The notes under the pieces are model-generated. The model did not search any database. It was not told the origin of the DNA and was given only the letters and a program-made list of their open reading frames with translations. Below are positions 38,487-47,867 of a DNA stretch of 64,000 nucleotides, piece after piece. The stretch's first letter is position 1; each line of letters starts with the position of its first letter. A program made the translations under genes and the position numbers. This DNA comes from Colwellia ponticola (GTDB taxonomy: Bacteria; Pseudomonadota; Gammaproteobacteria; Enterobacterales; Alteromonadaceae): positions 53,294 through 117,293 of the forward strand of contig NZ_SZVP01000011.1 in NCBI RefSeq assembly GCF_005885605.1. The letters are read 5' to 3'.

Positions 38487-39242
38487 TGTTTATTCCTATT
38501 CCATTCAATTACTTAAATTAGCTGATTTTATCGGCAAACAAGTAATCTACTTTTTTTAATGATCAAAGTGTGCGCTACTGATTCCTTCAGAGTATTACTT
38601 AGAGTTTCTTGAACAGAGATCGCCAAACTTCTACTGAGTTTTTATTAAGACGATATGTAATTAATGAAAACCATTCTTTAATGCGGAGGGCAAAATTACG
38701 CGTAAAATAACGCTGAGTCAACCTTTTATGAATATATATACAAATTATTTGAATATATAAAAATATTTTTTATTATTAAAAAATATTAATTATCGTAATT
38801 GTAAAAGGTTTTAAATAAAATTTAGTTAATTAAAATCAATTACTTAATTGGTTGTTGTAATTATATAAATATTTTTTATAGCAAGAGTCTTCAGTAAAAG
38901 ACTGATAAAATGTAATAAACTTCGTCATATACTCTCTATACACACTGTATATATAACAAATAGCGATACTACAAAGCTACTTTACTAAATAACATCTAGT
39001 TGGCTATAACGAGAAACGCCCTTAACGCCAGCATCGATTAATCAGGTGTGTTATATAGCAATACCAAAGTACAACAAAAGTGTGACTATTGTATGACTTA
39101 AAGCTTGTATATTAATTATTCAGCATACAGGCTAGTTAATATACTATTATTTGCGAGTAAAGCGCTTGTCTTTTTTTCCTAAAATGATAATAAATTACTC
39201 TTAAGCTACACTCCTTAAACTATACTGTATAAAAAGACAGCA
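38487..39242. other. 756-bp intergenic stretch upstream of gltB
   Basis: No gene is seen on either strand. It contains a very A+T-rich block (about 38700-38880). It should hold the gltBD promoter and regulatory sites, and the end of the diguanylate cyclase transcript, but no convincing terminator or operator could be pinpointed. Confidence 0.45.
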
Positions 39243-40766
39243 TTAGACAAAAGCATAATTATTCTTGCCTTGTCGCTTTATTTTATACATGGCTTGATCA
39301 GCTAAATGAACTAACTCCTTAGGGTTAACGCTATTGTCTGGATATAAAGCAATACCAATACTTATACCAATACATATTTCGTCGTGATCAAGGGTATAAG
39401 GTTTTGCGACGGCGCTCAGTATTTTTTCCGCGATGACTATAACGCAGTCTTTATCGGGTATATTCGTCAGTAGTATCCAAAATTCGTCACCGCCAACACG
39501 GGCTACTGTATCAACGGCTCTGACACTGGTAGAAAGTCGAGTAGCTGTTTCTTTTAATACATAGTCACCGGCATCATGACCAATAGAGTCATTAATTTTC
39601 TTAAAACCGTCAATATCAACAAATAAAACGGCTATTTTCGTTTCTTTGCGCTTGGCTATCGCTAAAGCGCTCATTAAGCGATCCATGGCAAGTCGTCTGG
39701 TAGGCAACCCGGTTAGTACATCATGATTAGCCATATGAAGAATACGCTCTTCTGCATTTTTCAACGCCGTAATATCTTCTTTGACAGCGACATAATGACT
39801 GATAATGCCATTTCTTTGCTTAACCGGTGCTATTGACGCTATTTCCCAAAAAAGCTCACCATTTTTTTTGCGATTATGAAACTCGCCTCGCCAAGTATTT
39901 CCTTCAGCTAATGTGCTCCAAAGCGTATCGTATTTTTCAGGCAATGTTTCACCTGAGTGCAACACACGAGGGTTTTTACCTATTACGTCATCTAGTAAAT
40001 AACCTGTTTTCTCGGTAAAGGCGGGATTAACAAATTCAATAGCACCATTCGTATCAGTAATAATGATGGATGATGCGGATTGATTAACGGCAAGCGAAGT
40101 TATCCGCAGTTCTGCTTCTAAAGCAGCGTAGGTCAGTAAAATCAGTGTTATTGGAATAGCTCCGAGGATAAAGATCCCTGCAAGAAAGACAAATGACGTC
40201 GACATACTAGGGTACATAAGAAAGCTGTCAAAAGGAGATATAAGTGCTATCACTCCTCGCGTGCCATGAAAAAGACCAAACAAACCGAAAACAGCCGCTA
40301 CAGAAAACCCAGCTGACCGCCAAGGTGCTTTTTTATTGCTTAACAAAGTAATAACAATCGTCAAACAAGTGATCATGAATGCCGTAGAAAGCGTCGCAAT
40401 TCTTATATTTATATTTTTATCGATAAAATAAAAATAATAAAACAATACAGCGGTAATGAGAGGGACAGAAAAATTTAAAAAAAGTAAGGGGGGTCGATCA
40501 GCAAAAATACGAATACCGTGCAGAATAAACACAAAGCCAAACACATAAAACGAGTTAGCAATCACGAAAGAAAGAAAATCGGGAAAAATACCTTGCCCTG
40601 ATATCAAAATACTCGCCATTGAAATACACGACATACCAATAGCCCAAAAACCTGCACCGTTGTGGCGAGTCTGTGATAGCCATAGAAAAACTAGAGCAAT
40701 AGCAGAGCCGATAGATGCAAGGGTTGTTACAACAAGAAGTGTACGGATATCCAGTTCAAGCATCAT
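39243..40766 (-). CDS. Membrane diguanylate cyclase with PAS domain
   Basis: From the ATG at 40766 the product has 507 residues; a longer frame begins with TTG at 40778. Seven membrane helices (about 5-215) form an uncharacterised sensor. A PAS domain (about 220-335) and a GGDEF domain (about 345-507) follow. The GGDEF motif is intact at 425-429, and the upstream 'FVDIDGFKKINDSIGHDAGD' is complete. No EAL domain follows, so it should make c-di-GMP. The upstream divergent region contains a large palindrome. Ligand and regulation are unknown. Confidence 0.9.
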   Translation of the reverse strand: MMLELDIRTLLVVTTLASIGSAIALVFLWLSQTRHNGAGFWAIGMSCISMASILISGQGIFPDFLSFVIANSFYVFGFVFILHGIRIFADRPPLLFLNFSVPLITAVLFYYFYFIDKNINIRIATLSTAFMITCLTIVITLLSNKKAPWRSAGFSVAAVFGLFGLFHGTRGVIALISPFDSFLMYPSMSTSFVFLAGIFILGAIPITLILLTYAALEAELRITSLAVNQSASSIIITDTNGAIEFVNPAFTEKTGYLLDDVIGKNPRVLHSGETLPEKYDTLWSTLAEGNTWRGEFHNRKKNGELFWEIASIAPVKQRNGIISHYVAVKEDITALKNAEERILHMANHDVLTGLPTRRLAMDRLMSALAIAKRKETKIAVLFVDIDGFKKINDSIGHDAGDYVLKETATRLSTSVRAVDTVARVGGDEFWILLTNIPDKDCVIVIAEKILSAVAKPYTLDHDEICIGISIGIALYPDNSVNPKELVHLADQAMYKIKRQGKNNYAFV

Positions 40767-40864
40767 AGCCCCGCTCAATAGAATTACATTTTGGTAAGTT
40801 TACTTTGAATTAACTTTATTTTCCCTTAAAAAGTAAACTTGCTCAACATTAAGTTAGGCCCCGT

Positions 40865-40908
40865 TCTATGCACTATATAAGTGCTTAAGCACTTATATAG
40901 TGCATAGA
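40865..40908. repeat. Perfect 44-bp palindrome
   Basis: Each 22-base half, TCTATGCACTATATAAGTGC plus two T, is exactly complementary to the other with no loop. It lies between divergent genes, so it is unlikely to be an ordinary terminator. Cruciform, binding site or repeat remnant are all possible. Confidence 0.9.
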
Positions 40909-41196
40909 GAACGATTCGAGTGCATAAGAGCGTTATGACCAATGAGTAAACGTTTATTTACTCTTGTGCTCATTACGCCTTAAATACCTTCTGTACATGA
41001 TTCAACGGAAAATAAAATAAATAATTGTTATATAAAGACAATATCAACATTTTAACTTATTCATCTAATAATATTTAGCTATTTAAGATCTTTTTTAATC
41101 TGCTAACAACATTGAAAAACAGGGTGTTTTTTATTTTTTGGCTCAATATATGCTTTATCTGAGATATAAGTCTGATAGTAGTAATTTTTCAATACT

Positions 41197-41222
41197 ATTC
41201 TAGCCTTTACACTAGCTAGAAT
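41197..41222 (+). promoter_or_regulatory. Inverted repeat immediately upstream of ureD
   Basis: ATTCTAGC (41197-41204) and GCTAGAAT (41215-41222) form an 8-bp perfect inverted repeat 20 bp before the ureD start. Its position fits an operator or leader hairpin. It does not resemble a NikR site. Confidence 0.35.
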
Positions 41223-41242
41223 AAAAAGTAGTCAAAATAATA

Positions 41243-42175
41243 ATGTTCACCAATACAGTAAAAAAGCATCTCGCAACGAGCACTCATAATGTATCGATGC
41301 ACGATACGCCTAAAAATGCATGGCTTGCCAGCTTATGTTTAGAGTTTAGTTTAACGCCAAGTGGTAGCCAACTTACCCATACTAAACGTAATGGTCCGCT
41401 CAGTGTACAAAAAGCCTTTTATCCTGAAGGGCGAGATTGTGCCCATATTTACTTATTACATCCTCCTGCCGGTATTGTTTCAGGTGATGAACTGCGAATA
41501 AGTATCAAGGTTAACGAGCAAGCTCACGCTCTAGTGACTACGCCTGGTGCCAATCGCTTTTATCGAGCGCGTAAAGACCTGTCTATTGGCGACTCAAAAC
41601 AGCTTCAGCATGGTAATATTTTTATCGCTAAACAAGCCAAATGTGAGAATTTTCCATTAGAAACCATTGTTTATGAAGGCGCTGATGGTTTTAACACCGT
41701 TGATGTCCACTTAACAAATGACAGTGCTTACTTAGGTTGGGATATTACCTGCTTAGGCCTACCAAGCTCTGGTCTGCTATTTAACAATGGCCATTATAGC
41801 CAATTAAATAGAGTGTATTGTGACAACACCTTGATCTATCACGACAGAATATCAATTAAGCCTGATAATGAAATATACCAACATAGAGCTGGCTTAAACA
41901 ACCTTAGTGTTTTTGGGACTTTTATGGCTTATGCGCCAGCAGGACAACTTGATGAGAAGAATAAAAAAGTACTTATTGCGCAATTACGTGACTGCATTAT
42001 TGCAGCGAATGCCGAGACAAAAATTAGTATTAGCCAAATACGTCAGCTACTCGTGATACGTTATTTAGGTGAGCATGCTCAAGAATGCAAAGCACTATTT
42101 ATTCTCTTATGGCAAAAAATCAGACCCCTATACCTTAATAAAGAAGCAAGCATTCCTCGGGTTTGGCATACCTAA
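41243..42175 (+). CDS. ureD: Urease accessory protein UreD
   Basis: A 310-residue UreD/UreH-family protein. UreD binds apo-urease and, with UreF and UreG, forms the complex that inserts nickel. Recognisable family segments are 'CAHIYLLHPPAGIVSGDELRI', 'ALVTTPGANRFYRAR', 'LETIVYEGADGFNTVDVHLT' and the late 'QLLVIRYLGEHAQECKALFILLWQKIRP'. The length is somewhat above the usual 270-280, due to the N-terminal extension; a start near 41297 would remove it. No good ribosome-binding site is seen at the first ATG. It heads the urease operon. Confidence 0.92.
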   Translation: MFTNTVKKHLATSTHNVSMHDTPKNAWLASLCLEFSLTPSGSQLTHTKRNGPLSVQKAFYPEGRDCAHIYLLHPPAGIVSGDELRISIKVNEQAHALVTTPGANRFYRARKDLSIGDSKQLQHGNIFIAKQAKCENFPLETIVYEGADGFNTVDVHLTNDSAYLGWDITCLGLPSSGLLFNNGHYSQLNRVYCDNTLIYHDRISIKPDNEIYQHRAGLNNLSVFGTFMAYAPAGQLDEKNKKVLIAQLRDCIIAANAETKISISQIRQLLVIRYLGEHAQECKALFILLWQKIRPLYLNKEASIPRVWHT

Positions 42176-42180
42176 CATCG

Positions 42181-42222
42181 TTTAAGTTTAAGTTTAAGTT
42201 TAAGTTTAAGTTTAAGTTTAAG
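42181..42222 (+). repeat. Hexanucleotide tandem repeat (TTTAAG)x7
   Basis: Seven exact copies of TTTAAG lie between the ureD stop (42175) and the ureA start (42242). The unit is 6 bp, so copy-number change would not shift a frame, but would change the spacing between the two genes and the leader of ureA. Confidence 0.97.
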
Positions 42223-42241
42223 TAAAACAATAGAGAACATT

Positions 42242-42544
42242 ATGGATTTATTACCAAGAGAAAAAGACAAGCTACTGCTTTTTACTGCGGCATTATTAGC
42301 AGAGCGTCGTTTAAAACGAGGCGTAAAATTAAATTATCCAGAAGCAATGGCTTACATTTCTATGGAAATTGTTGAAGGTGCCCGTGACGGTAAAACCGTT
42401 GCGCAAATGATGGATTATGGCCGCACACTGTTAACTCGCGATCAAGTCATGGACGGTGTCGCCGAGTTAATTGCTGAAGTACAAGTTGAAGCAACCTTCA
42501 CTGATGGCACTAAACTTGTCACCGTTCATAATCCCATTATCTAG
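42242..42544 (+). CDS. ureA: Urease gamma subunit
   Basis: The 100-residue protein matches UreA: '[35 protein letters not shown]' at the start, '[28 protein letters not shown]' in the middle and '[20 protein letters not shown]' at the end. It assembles with UreB and UreC into the (ABC)3 urease trimer, which hydrolyses urea to ammonia and carbamate. Its leader contains the (TTTAAG)7 repeat and only a weak Shine-Dalgarno (AGAG). Confidence 0.97.
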   Translation: MDLLPREKDKLLLFTAALLAERRLKRGVKLNYPEAMAYISMEIVEGARDGKTVAQMMDYGRTLLTRDQVMDGVAELIAEVQVEATFTDGTKLVTVHNPII

Positions 42545-42615
42545 AAAATATATAGTGTAGATACCATTTAACAAAACAGTGTTAACTGAAAAAGTTAAAC
42601 AACAGAGAATAAAAT

Positions 42616-42945
42616 ATGATCCCTGGTGAAATAAAAACCGACGCTGGCAACCGCGAAATGAATGTGGGTCGTCAACCATTAATAATAACGGTGGCTAATG
42701 CTGGTGATAGACCCATTCAAGTTGGCTCACATTATCATTTTTACGAAGTTAATCCTGCCTTACATTTTGATCGTCAATCTGCCTTAGGTTACCGCTTAGA
42801 TATTACCTCAGGAACCGCTATTCGTTTTGAACCAGGACAAACGCGGCAAGTCATCCTTATTCCTTTTCGTGGTAAACGTCGTGTATTTGGCTTTCGCGCT
42901 GAAGTACAAGGGTCGATAGAAGCTCATATAGGAGAGAAGAAGTAA
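42616..42945 (+). CDS. ureB: Urease beta subunit
   Basis: The 109-residue protein matches UreB, starting '[20 protein letters not shown]', with '[28 protein letters not shown]' and '[30 protein letters not shown]' regions typical of the family. It packs against UreC in the holoenzyme. It is a separate gene here, not fused to ureA as in Helicobacter. It lies 71 bp after ureA and 2 bp before ureC. Confidence 0.97.
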   Translation: MIPGEIKTDAGNREMNVGRQPLIITVANAGDRPIQVGSHYHFYEVNPALHFDRQSALGYRLDITSGTAIRFEPGQTRQVILIPFRGKRRVFGFRAEVQGSIEAHIGEKK

Positions 42946-42947
42946 CC

Positions 42948-44651
42948 ATGGCTATTATTGATAAAAATGCTTACGCGCATATGTTTGGACCAACCGTTGG
43001 CGACCGTGTTCGTTTAGCCGATACCGATTTATGGCTAGAAGTTGAAAAAGATTTTACTAAGTACGGCGAAGAAGTTAAATTTGGTGGCGGTAAAGTTATT
43101 CGTGATGGTATGGGACAAAGCCAAGCATCATGTTTTGAAACGGTTGACTTAGTTATCACTAACGCCCTCATTCTTGATCACTGGGGCATTGTTAAAGCCG
43201 ATGTTGGCATTAAAAATGGACGTATTACCCTTATCGGTAAAGCAGGCAACCCTGATATTCAAGATAATATTGATATTGAAATAGGTCCAGGTACCGAAGT
43301 TATCGCGGGCGAAGGACAAATTCTTACTGCTGGTGGCATAGACGCCCATATTCATTTTATTTGTCCGCAACAAATCGACGAAGCATTAATGTCAGGTGTT
43401 ACTACCATGATTGGCGGAGGAACAGGCCCTGCAACAGGCAGTAAGGCGACCACTTGTACCCCAGGTCCTTGGTATATTCATAAGATGTTGCAAGCAACAA
43501 ACGACTTTCCGATGAACTTTGGTTTTTTAGGTAAAGGTAATGCAAGTTTACCAATTGCACTAGAAGAGCAAATTGAAGCTGGTGTTTGTGGCTTAAAGTT
43601 ACATGAAGATTGGGGCACTACACCGGCTGCGATTGATAATTGCTTATCGGTTGCTGAACGTTACGACGTGCAAATAGCTATACATACCGATACCTTAAAT
43701 GAGTCTGGTTTTGTTGAAGATACTTTAGCTGCCTTTAAAGGTCGTACTATTCACACTTATCATACCGAAGGCGCTGGTGGTGGACATTCCCCTGATATAA
43801 TTCGTGCTTGTGGTGAACCTAATGTTTTGCCCTCTTCAACGAACCCAACTCGCCCTTATACCATTAATACTATTGATGAACATTTAGACATGCTGATGGT
43901 ATGCCACCATTTAGACCCCTCTATTCCTGAAGATATTGCCTTTGCTGATTCGCGTATTCGCAAAGAGAGTATTGCTGCAGAAGATATCATGCATGACTTA
44001 GGTGCTATCAGTATGATCTCCTCTGACTCACAAGCGATGGGCCGTGTCGGTGAGATGATCACGCGTACTTGGCAAACAGCGCATAAAATGAAACAGCAAC
44101 GTGGACCTTTAGCGCCAGATACTGAGCGAAATGATAATTTTCGCATCAAACGTTATATTGCAAAATACACCATAAACCCAGCGATAAGCCATGGTATCAG
44201 CCATGAAGTTGGTTCGGTAGAAGTGGGGAAACTGGCTGATTTAGTCTTATGGAAACCTGCATTTTTTGGTATCAAACCAGCAATGATTTTAAAGTCAGGC
44301 ATGATTGTCGCAGCGCCAATGGGTGATGCTAATGCCTCTATTCCAACACCACAACCGGTTTATTACCGTCCAATGTTTGCTGCCTTTGGTAGTGCTGCAG
44401 CAAAAACGTCGATGACCTTTATGTCTCAAGCCTCAATTGACGCTAACGTTCCTGAAAAAATAGGGATGACGCGTATGGTCGGGGTGTGTAAAAACACTCG
44501 AAATATTGGTAAGGACGATATGATTCATAACAACTGGCAACCAAAAATAGAAGTCGATGCACAAACCTATGAAGTAAGGGCAAATGGTGAACTATTAACC
44601 TGCGAGCCCGCTAGCACATTACCACTTGCCCAATTATATTGTCTATTTTAA
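42948..44651 (+). CDS. ureC: Urease alpha (catalytic) subunit
   Basis: The 567-residue catalytic subunit has the two-nickel centre: H134 and H136 in 'DAHIHF', the carbamylated lysine K217 in 'GLKLHEDWG', later nickel-ligand histidines, and the flap Cys C319 with H320 ('VCHHLD'). Numbering matches Klebsiella urease exactly at these positions. The ATG is 2 bp after ureB and carries a GGAGAGAAGAAG ribosome-binding site. All motifs are intact, so an active enzyme is expected once UreDEFG insert nickel. Confidence 0.98.
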   Translation: MAIIDKNAYAHMFGPTVGDRVRLADTDLWLEVEKDFTKYGEEVKFGGGKVIRDGMGQSQASCFETVDLVITNALILDHWGIVKADVGIKNGRITLIGKAGNPDIQDNIDIEIGPGTEVIAGEGQILTAGGIDAHIHFICPQQIDEALMSGVTTMIGGGTGPATGSKATTCTPGPWYIHKMLQATNDFPMNFGFLGKGNASLPIALEEQIEAGVCGLKLHEDWGTTPAAIDNCLSVAERYDVQIAIHTDTLNESGFVEDTLAAFKGRTIHTYHTEGAGGGHSPDIIRACGEPNVLPSSTNPTRPYTINTIDEHLDMLMVCHHLDPSIPEDIAFADSRIRKESIAAEDIMHDLGAISMISSDSQAMGRVGEMITRTWQTAHKMKQQRGPLAPDTERNDNFRIKRYIAKYTINPAISHGISHEVGSVEVGKLADLVLWKPAFFGIKPAMILKSGMIVAAPMGDANASIPTPQPVYYRPMFAAFGSAAAKTSMTFMSQASIDANVPEKIGMTRMVGVCKNTRNIGKDDMIHNNWQPKIEVDAQTYEVRANGELLTCEPASTLPLAQLYCLF

Positions 44652-44673
44652 TGAGAAAGAATTAGGAAATTAC

Positions 44674-45120
44674 ATGTTACAAGCATACCAACGTTTTAGT
44701 CATACCCACAGCGACATAACGGATTCAATAACGTTAGATCAAGATACCCGTAAAAAAGCCCGTATTAAAGGTAAAACCGACGGCGGTGTCGACATTGGTA
44801 TTTTTATGGAGCGCGGCCATCCCTTATTAGTCGGTGAGGTATTAAAAACTGAGTGTGGTTTATTTATTGAAATTAAAGGTCAAGCAGAGCCCGTATCAAC
44901 AGCCATCGCTACTGACTGGTTAACATTTTGCAAAGTGTGTTATCACTTAGGTAACCGCCATACCTCACTGCAAATTGGTGAGTTATGGGTGCGTTTTAAG
45001 CCTGATAATGTATTAGAAGAGCTTGCTGAAAAGTATGGTTTAATTATTGATCATACCCCAACAATATTTGAACCTGAAAATGGTGCCTACAGTAACAGTA
45101 GACACACACATGATCACTAA
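44674..45120 (+). CDS. ureE: Urease accessory nickel chaperone UreE
   Basis: From the ATG at 44674, with AGGA 7 nt upstream, UreE has 148 residues. The family pattern includes '[37 protein letters not shown]' and the metal-site His in '[13 protein letters not shown]'. The C-terminus ends in a short His-containing tail (HTHDH), much less rich than the Klebsiella poly-His tail. UreE delivers nickel to the UreDFG complex. The stop overlaps the ureF start. Confidence 0.95.
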   Translation: MLQAYQRFSHTHSDITDSITLDQDTRKKARIKGKTDGGVDIGIFMERGHPLLVGEVLKTECGLFIEIKGQAEPVSTAIATDWLTFCKVCYHLGNRHTSLQIGELWVRFKPDNVLEELAEKYGLIIDHTPTIFEPENGAYSNSRHTHDH

Positions 45121-45841
45121 ACCCGCCAATTCGATTCAGCTCAATCGACTTTTGCAACTGTGCAGTGCTAACTTGCCCGTGGGCGGTTTTTCCTTTTCGC
45201 AAGGATTAGAGTATGGCGTTGAAATGGGTTGGTTAACCTCACCTCAAACAACGGCTAGTTGGATAAATATTAATTTACAAGAGTCGATAGCTCAAACCGA
45301 CTTAGCGATTTTAAAGCGATTATTTAACGCACTATCTCTTCATGATGCTCCGGATGAGTCATCCCATAATAAGGACTATGATTTAACCGCTTTTATCTAC
45401 TGGAATAATCATTTAATTGCTTGTCGAGAAAGTCATGAATTATTACTGGCCGACTTAGCCATGGGCAAAGCGTTAATTAGGCTAATTAAACAACTCGATA
45501 AGATTAACATCGACGCGTATCAAGCAATTATAGCATTACCTGAGATCAGCTTTGTCAGTGCCTTTGCACTTTGTGCTTATGTGTTTCAACTTGACTTAAT
45601 GTCAGCACAAAGTGGTTATTGTTGGACATACATAGATAACCAAGTCGCTGCGGCAACAAAACTAGTGCCACTTGGGCAAACGCAAGCACAAAACCTATTA
45701 TTTGAGTTAACCATGAATACAGAATTAATTATTGAAAAAGCCAATGCTATTGGCGATGACGATATAGGTAGCAGTTTACCGCACTTAGCTATGGCCAGTG
45801 CCTGGCATGAAACGCAATACTCACGCCTTTTTCGCTCGTAA
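45110..45841 (+). CDS. ureF: Urease accessory protein UreF
   Basis: A UreF-family helical protein. It has the segments '[29 protein letters not shown]', '[18 protein letters not shown]' and '[18 protein letters not shown]', and ends near '[21 protein letters not shown]'. UreF joins UreD and UreG and gates UreG GTP hydrolysis during nickel insertion. The start is uncertain: the ATG at 45110 overlaps the ureE stop and gives 243 residues; another ATG is at 45080. The TTG at 45047 is unlikely. Confidence 0.93.
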   Translation: MITKPANSIQLNRLLQLCSANLPVGGFSFSQGLEYGVEMGWLTSPQTTASWININLQESIAQTDLAILKRLFNALSLHDAPDESSHNKDYDLTAFIYWNNHLIACRESHELLLADLAMGKALIRLIKQLDKINIDAYQAIIALPEISFVSAFALCAYVFQLDLMSAQSGYCWTYIDNQVAAATKLVPLGQTQAQNLLFELTMNTELIIEKANAIGDDDIGSSLPHLAMASAWHETQYSRLFRS

Positions 45842-45895
45842 TACTAGGCGTAGAAAAGACACACTTATTTTAAAATAACGTTAAGAGAACTACAT

Positions 45896-46507
45896 ATGAA
45901 AAAACAGGTTTTACGTATTGGCGTTGGCGGCCCCGTTGGCTCAGGAAAAACAGCCTTATTACGCGAGTTATGTTTAGCACTACGTGACAAGTACAATATG
46001 GCTGTCGTAACCAACGACATTTATACCCGTGAAGATGCTGAATTTTTAACTAAACATGGTGCGCTCGCTGCGGACAGAATTATGGGTGTTGAAACAGGCG
46101 GTTGCCCTCATACCGCCATTCGTGAAGATGCCTCAATGAATTTAGCCGCTATTGATGAGTTACAGGCATTGCACCCTGATTTAGATTTTGTCTTAGTTGA
46201 AAGCGGCGGTGATAACTTAAGCGCCACATTTAGCCCTGAATTATCAGATTTAACTCTTTATGTTATTGATGTGTCCGCTGGTGATAAAATTCCGCGTAAA
46301 GGCGGTCCTGGTATTACCAAGTCTGACTTGTTAATTATAAATAAAATTGACGTCGCTGATTTAGTCGGTGCTTCGCTTGATGTGATGGCAAGAGATACTA
46401 AAAAAATGCGCGGCGATAAAAAGTTTATTTTCTCAAATATGAAAACGCAACAAGGCCTAGCAGAGATTATTGAATTTATTGAAAAAGAAGGTATGCTGAA
46501 AATTTAG
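45896..46507 (+). CDS. ureG: Urease accessory GTPase UreG
   Basis: A 203-residue GTPase. The P-loop GPVGSGKT is at 12-19, the conserved metal-binding '[13 protein letters not shown]' follows, then '[16 protein letters not shown]' and '[11 protein letters not shown]' (NKxD). It matches UreG fully. GTP hydrolysis drives nickel transfer into urease with UreD, UreE and UreF. It is 54 bp after ureF and shares the operon. Confidence 0.97.
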   Translation: MKKQVLRIGVGGPVGSGKTALLRELCLALRDKYNMAVVTNDIYTREDAEFLTKHGALAADRIMGVETGGCPHTAIREDASMNLAAIDELQALHPDLDFVLVESGGDNLSATFSPELSDLTLYVIDVSAGDKIPRKGGPGITKSDLLIINKIDVADLVGASLDVMARDTKKMRGDKKFIFSNMKTQQGLAEIIEFIEKEGMLKI

Positions 46508-46610
46508 CCTTTTAGCTAAGTGTTACTGGGCACGAATACAATCACGATACACTCGAACAACACATTTAACTTTCATCTAACTATTCATTAGTACAAATTA
46601 AGGATCCAAC

Positions 46611-46799
46611 ATGAAATTTTTAACTATTATCATTAGCTTTATCACCCTGTTTTCAGGGCAAGCATTCGCACATACTGACCATGCTCTAGGTGAAGGCTCT
46701 CTGCATGCCTTTTATCATACTGTATTTTGGACACTCTTCGCTATCGTGATATATAAAGCCTATGTCTGGTTTAAAAAGAAAAAGTCTCAGAAAAATTAA
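46611..46799 (+). CDS. Small exported/membrane protein with His-rich segment
   Basis: A 62-residue protein. It has a signal peptide ending near 'GQAFA', then 'HTDHALGEGSLHAFYHTVFW' with five His in about 20 residues, a single membrane helix, and a basic 'KKKKSQKN' tail. The His arrangement is reminiscent of the N-terminus of HupE/UreJ-type nickel permeases, but no further membrane helices follow. Because it sits 103 bp after ureG on the same strand, a role in nickel handling is possible, but this is inferred from position. I do not recognise the family. Confidence 0.6.
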   Translation: MKFLTIIISFITLFSGQAFAHTDHALGEGSLHAFYHTVFWTLFAIVIYKAYVWFKKKKSQKN

Positions 46800-46814
46800 G
46801 TCTGTTTGAAATAA

Positions 46815-46850
46815 ATTATGTCCCCGATTAAGTCTGATCAGGGGCATAAT
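46815..46850 (+). terminator. Hairpin after the urease operon
   Basis: ATTATG-T-CCCC (46815-46825) can pair with GGGGCATAAT (46841-46850), with one bulged base and a 15-nt loop. There is no T-run, so it is only a tentative operon end. Confidence 0.4.
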
Positions 46851-46936
46851 AGATATACGTTCAGCTGATAAATTAGGCGATAGCTAAGGTAATAAACCTA
46901 GGTAACCATTTAAGACGATATTTTCGGTTACCCCAC

Positions 46937-47782
46937 CTAGCTGATTTTAAAATCACTGGCGTCATGACGCTCAGGTAACTGCTCATCTAACTCACCCCAA
47001 GTACGATTCACCATTACTCCACGCTTTACTGCCGCTCGCTGAGCGATTTGTTCAGTCCAACGCACTAAGTGTTTATACGAGTGTGTTTGTAAAAACTCTG
47101 CCGCCTCATAAACTCTATTTTGTACTAAAGCCCCATACCATGGCCAAATAGCCATGTCGGCAATCGTATATTGGTCACCGCACATATACTGGTTATTAGC
47201 CAAATGACGGTCGAGTACATCAAGTTGTCGCTTAACTTCCATGGTAAACCGCTCAATCGGATATTCAAACTTTTCTGGTGCATAAGCATAAAAATGACCA
47301 AAGCCACCACCTAAGTACGGTCCACTGCCTACTTGCCAAAACAACCACGATAAGCATTGTGATCTTAACAAGGTCTCTTGAGGTAAAAATTGGCCAAACT
47401 TCTCGGCTAAATACAACAGTATCGCGCCAGACTCAAAAATAGGTAATTTATTATCACCACTATGATCAACTAAGGCGGGTATTTTAGAATTAGGATTTAT
47501 CTCGACAAACCCCGAGCCAAATTGCTCCCCTTCCATAATATCAATTAAGTAAGCATCATATTCAGCGTCCTTTATACCTAATGCTAATAGCTCTTCCAAT
47601 AAAATGGTCACTTTAACGCCATTAGGTGTTGCTAACGAATAAAGCTGTAAAGGATGCTTACCTATAGGCAACTCTGCTTGATGTGTTGCGCCAGCGATAG
47701 GACGATTGATACTAGCAAATTTACCACCACTTGCGCAGTTCCATTGCCAAATTGTTGGTGGTACATAAGTCTGGTCAGACAT
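46937..47782 (-). CDS. yghU: YghU-like glutathione S-transferase family disulfide-bond oxidoreductase
   Basis: From the ATG at 47782, with GGAG 7 nt upstream, it has 281 residues; E. coli YghU has 288. Family regions are 'WQWNCASGGKFASINRPIAGATHQAELPIGKHPLQLYSLATPNGVKVTILLEE', 'SSKIPALVDH'-like and 'GDQYTIADMAIWPWYG'. YghU-type enzymes bind two glutathione molecules and reduce disulfides. The protein is soluble. It is convergent with the urease operon and preceded by a PAS chemoreceptor gene. Confidence 0.93.
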   Translation of the reverse strand: MSDQTYVPPTIWQWNCASGGKFASINRPIAGATHQAELPIGKHPLQLYSLATPNGVKVTILLEELLALGIKDAEYDAYLIDIMEGEQFGSGFVEINPNSKIPALVDHSGDNKLPIFESGAILLYLAEKFGQFLPQETLLRSQCLSWLFWQVGSGPYLGGGFGHFYAYAPEKFEYPIERFTMEVKRQLDVLDRHLANNQYMCGDQYTIADMAIWPWYGALVQNRVYEAAEFLQTHSYKHLVRWTEQIAQRAAVKRGVMVNRTWGELDEQLPERHDASDFKIS

Positions 47783-47867
47783 TGTTAACTCCGTCATTAT
47801 TAAAACTCGAGCATGTTCGAGGTGATAAGTAATTTATAAGCAAGCTGTTTATAGATCACCAAACGAA

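Larger units (their letters stand above)
40767..41242. other. Divergent intergenic region between the diguanylate cyclase and ureD
   Basis: It holds a perfect 44-bp palindrome (40865-40908), a further imperfect set of inverted repeats (about 40927-40978, including GAGTAAA/TTTACTC), and an 8-bp inverted repeat at 41197-41222 just before ureD. No gene is visible. Confidence 0.6.

Noticed and set aside
38700..38880. A+T-rich stretch as a replication origin
   Set aside because: No DnaA boxes, dnaA/gyr genes or iterons are seen, and a Tus-like gene suggests the terminus side instead.
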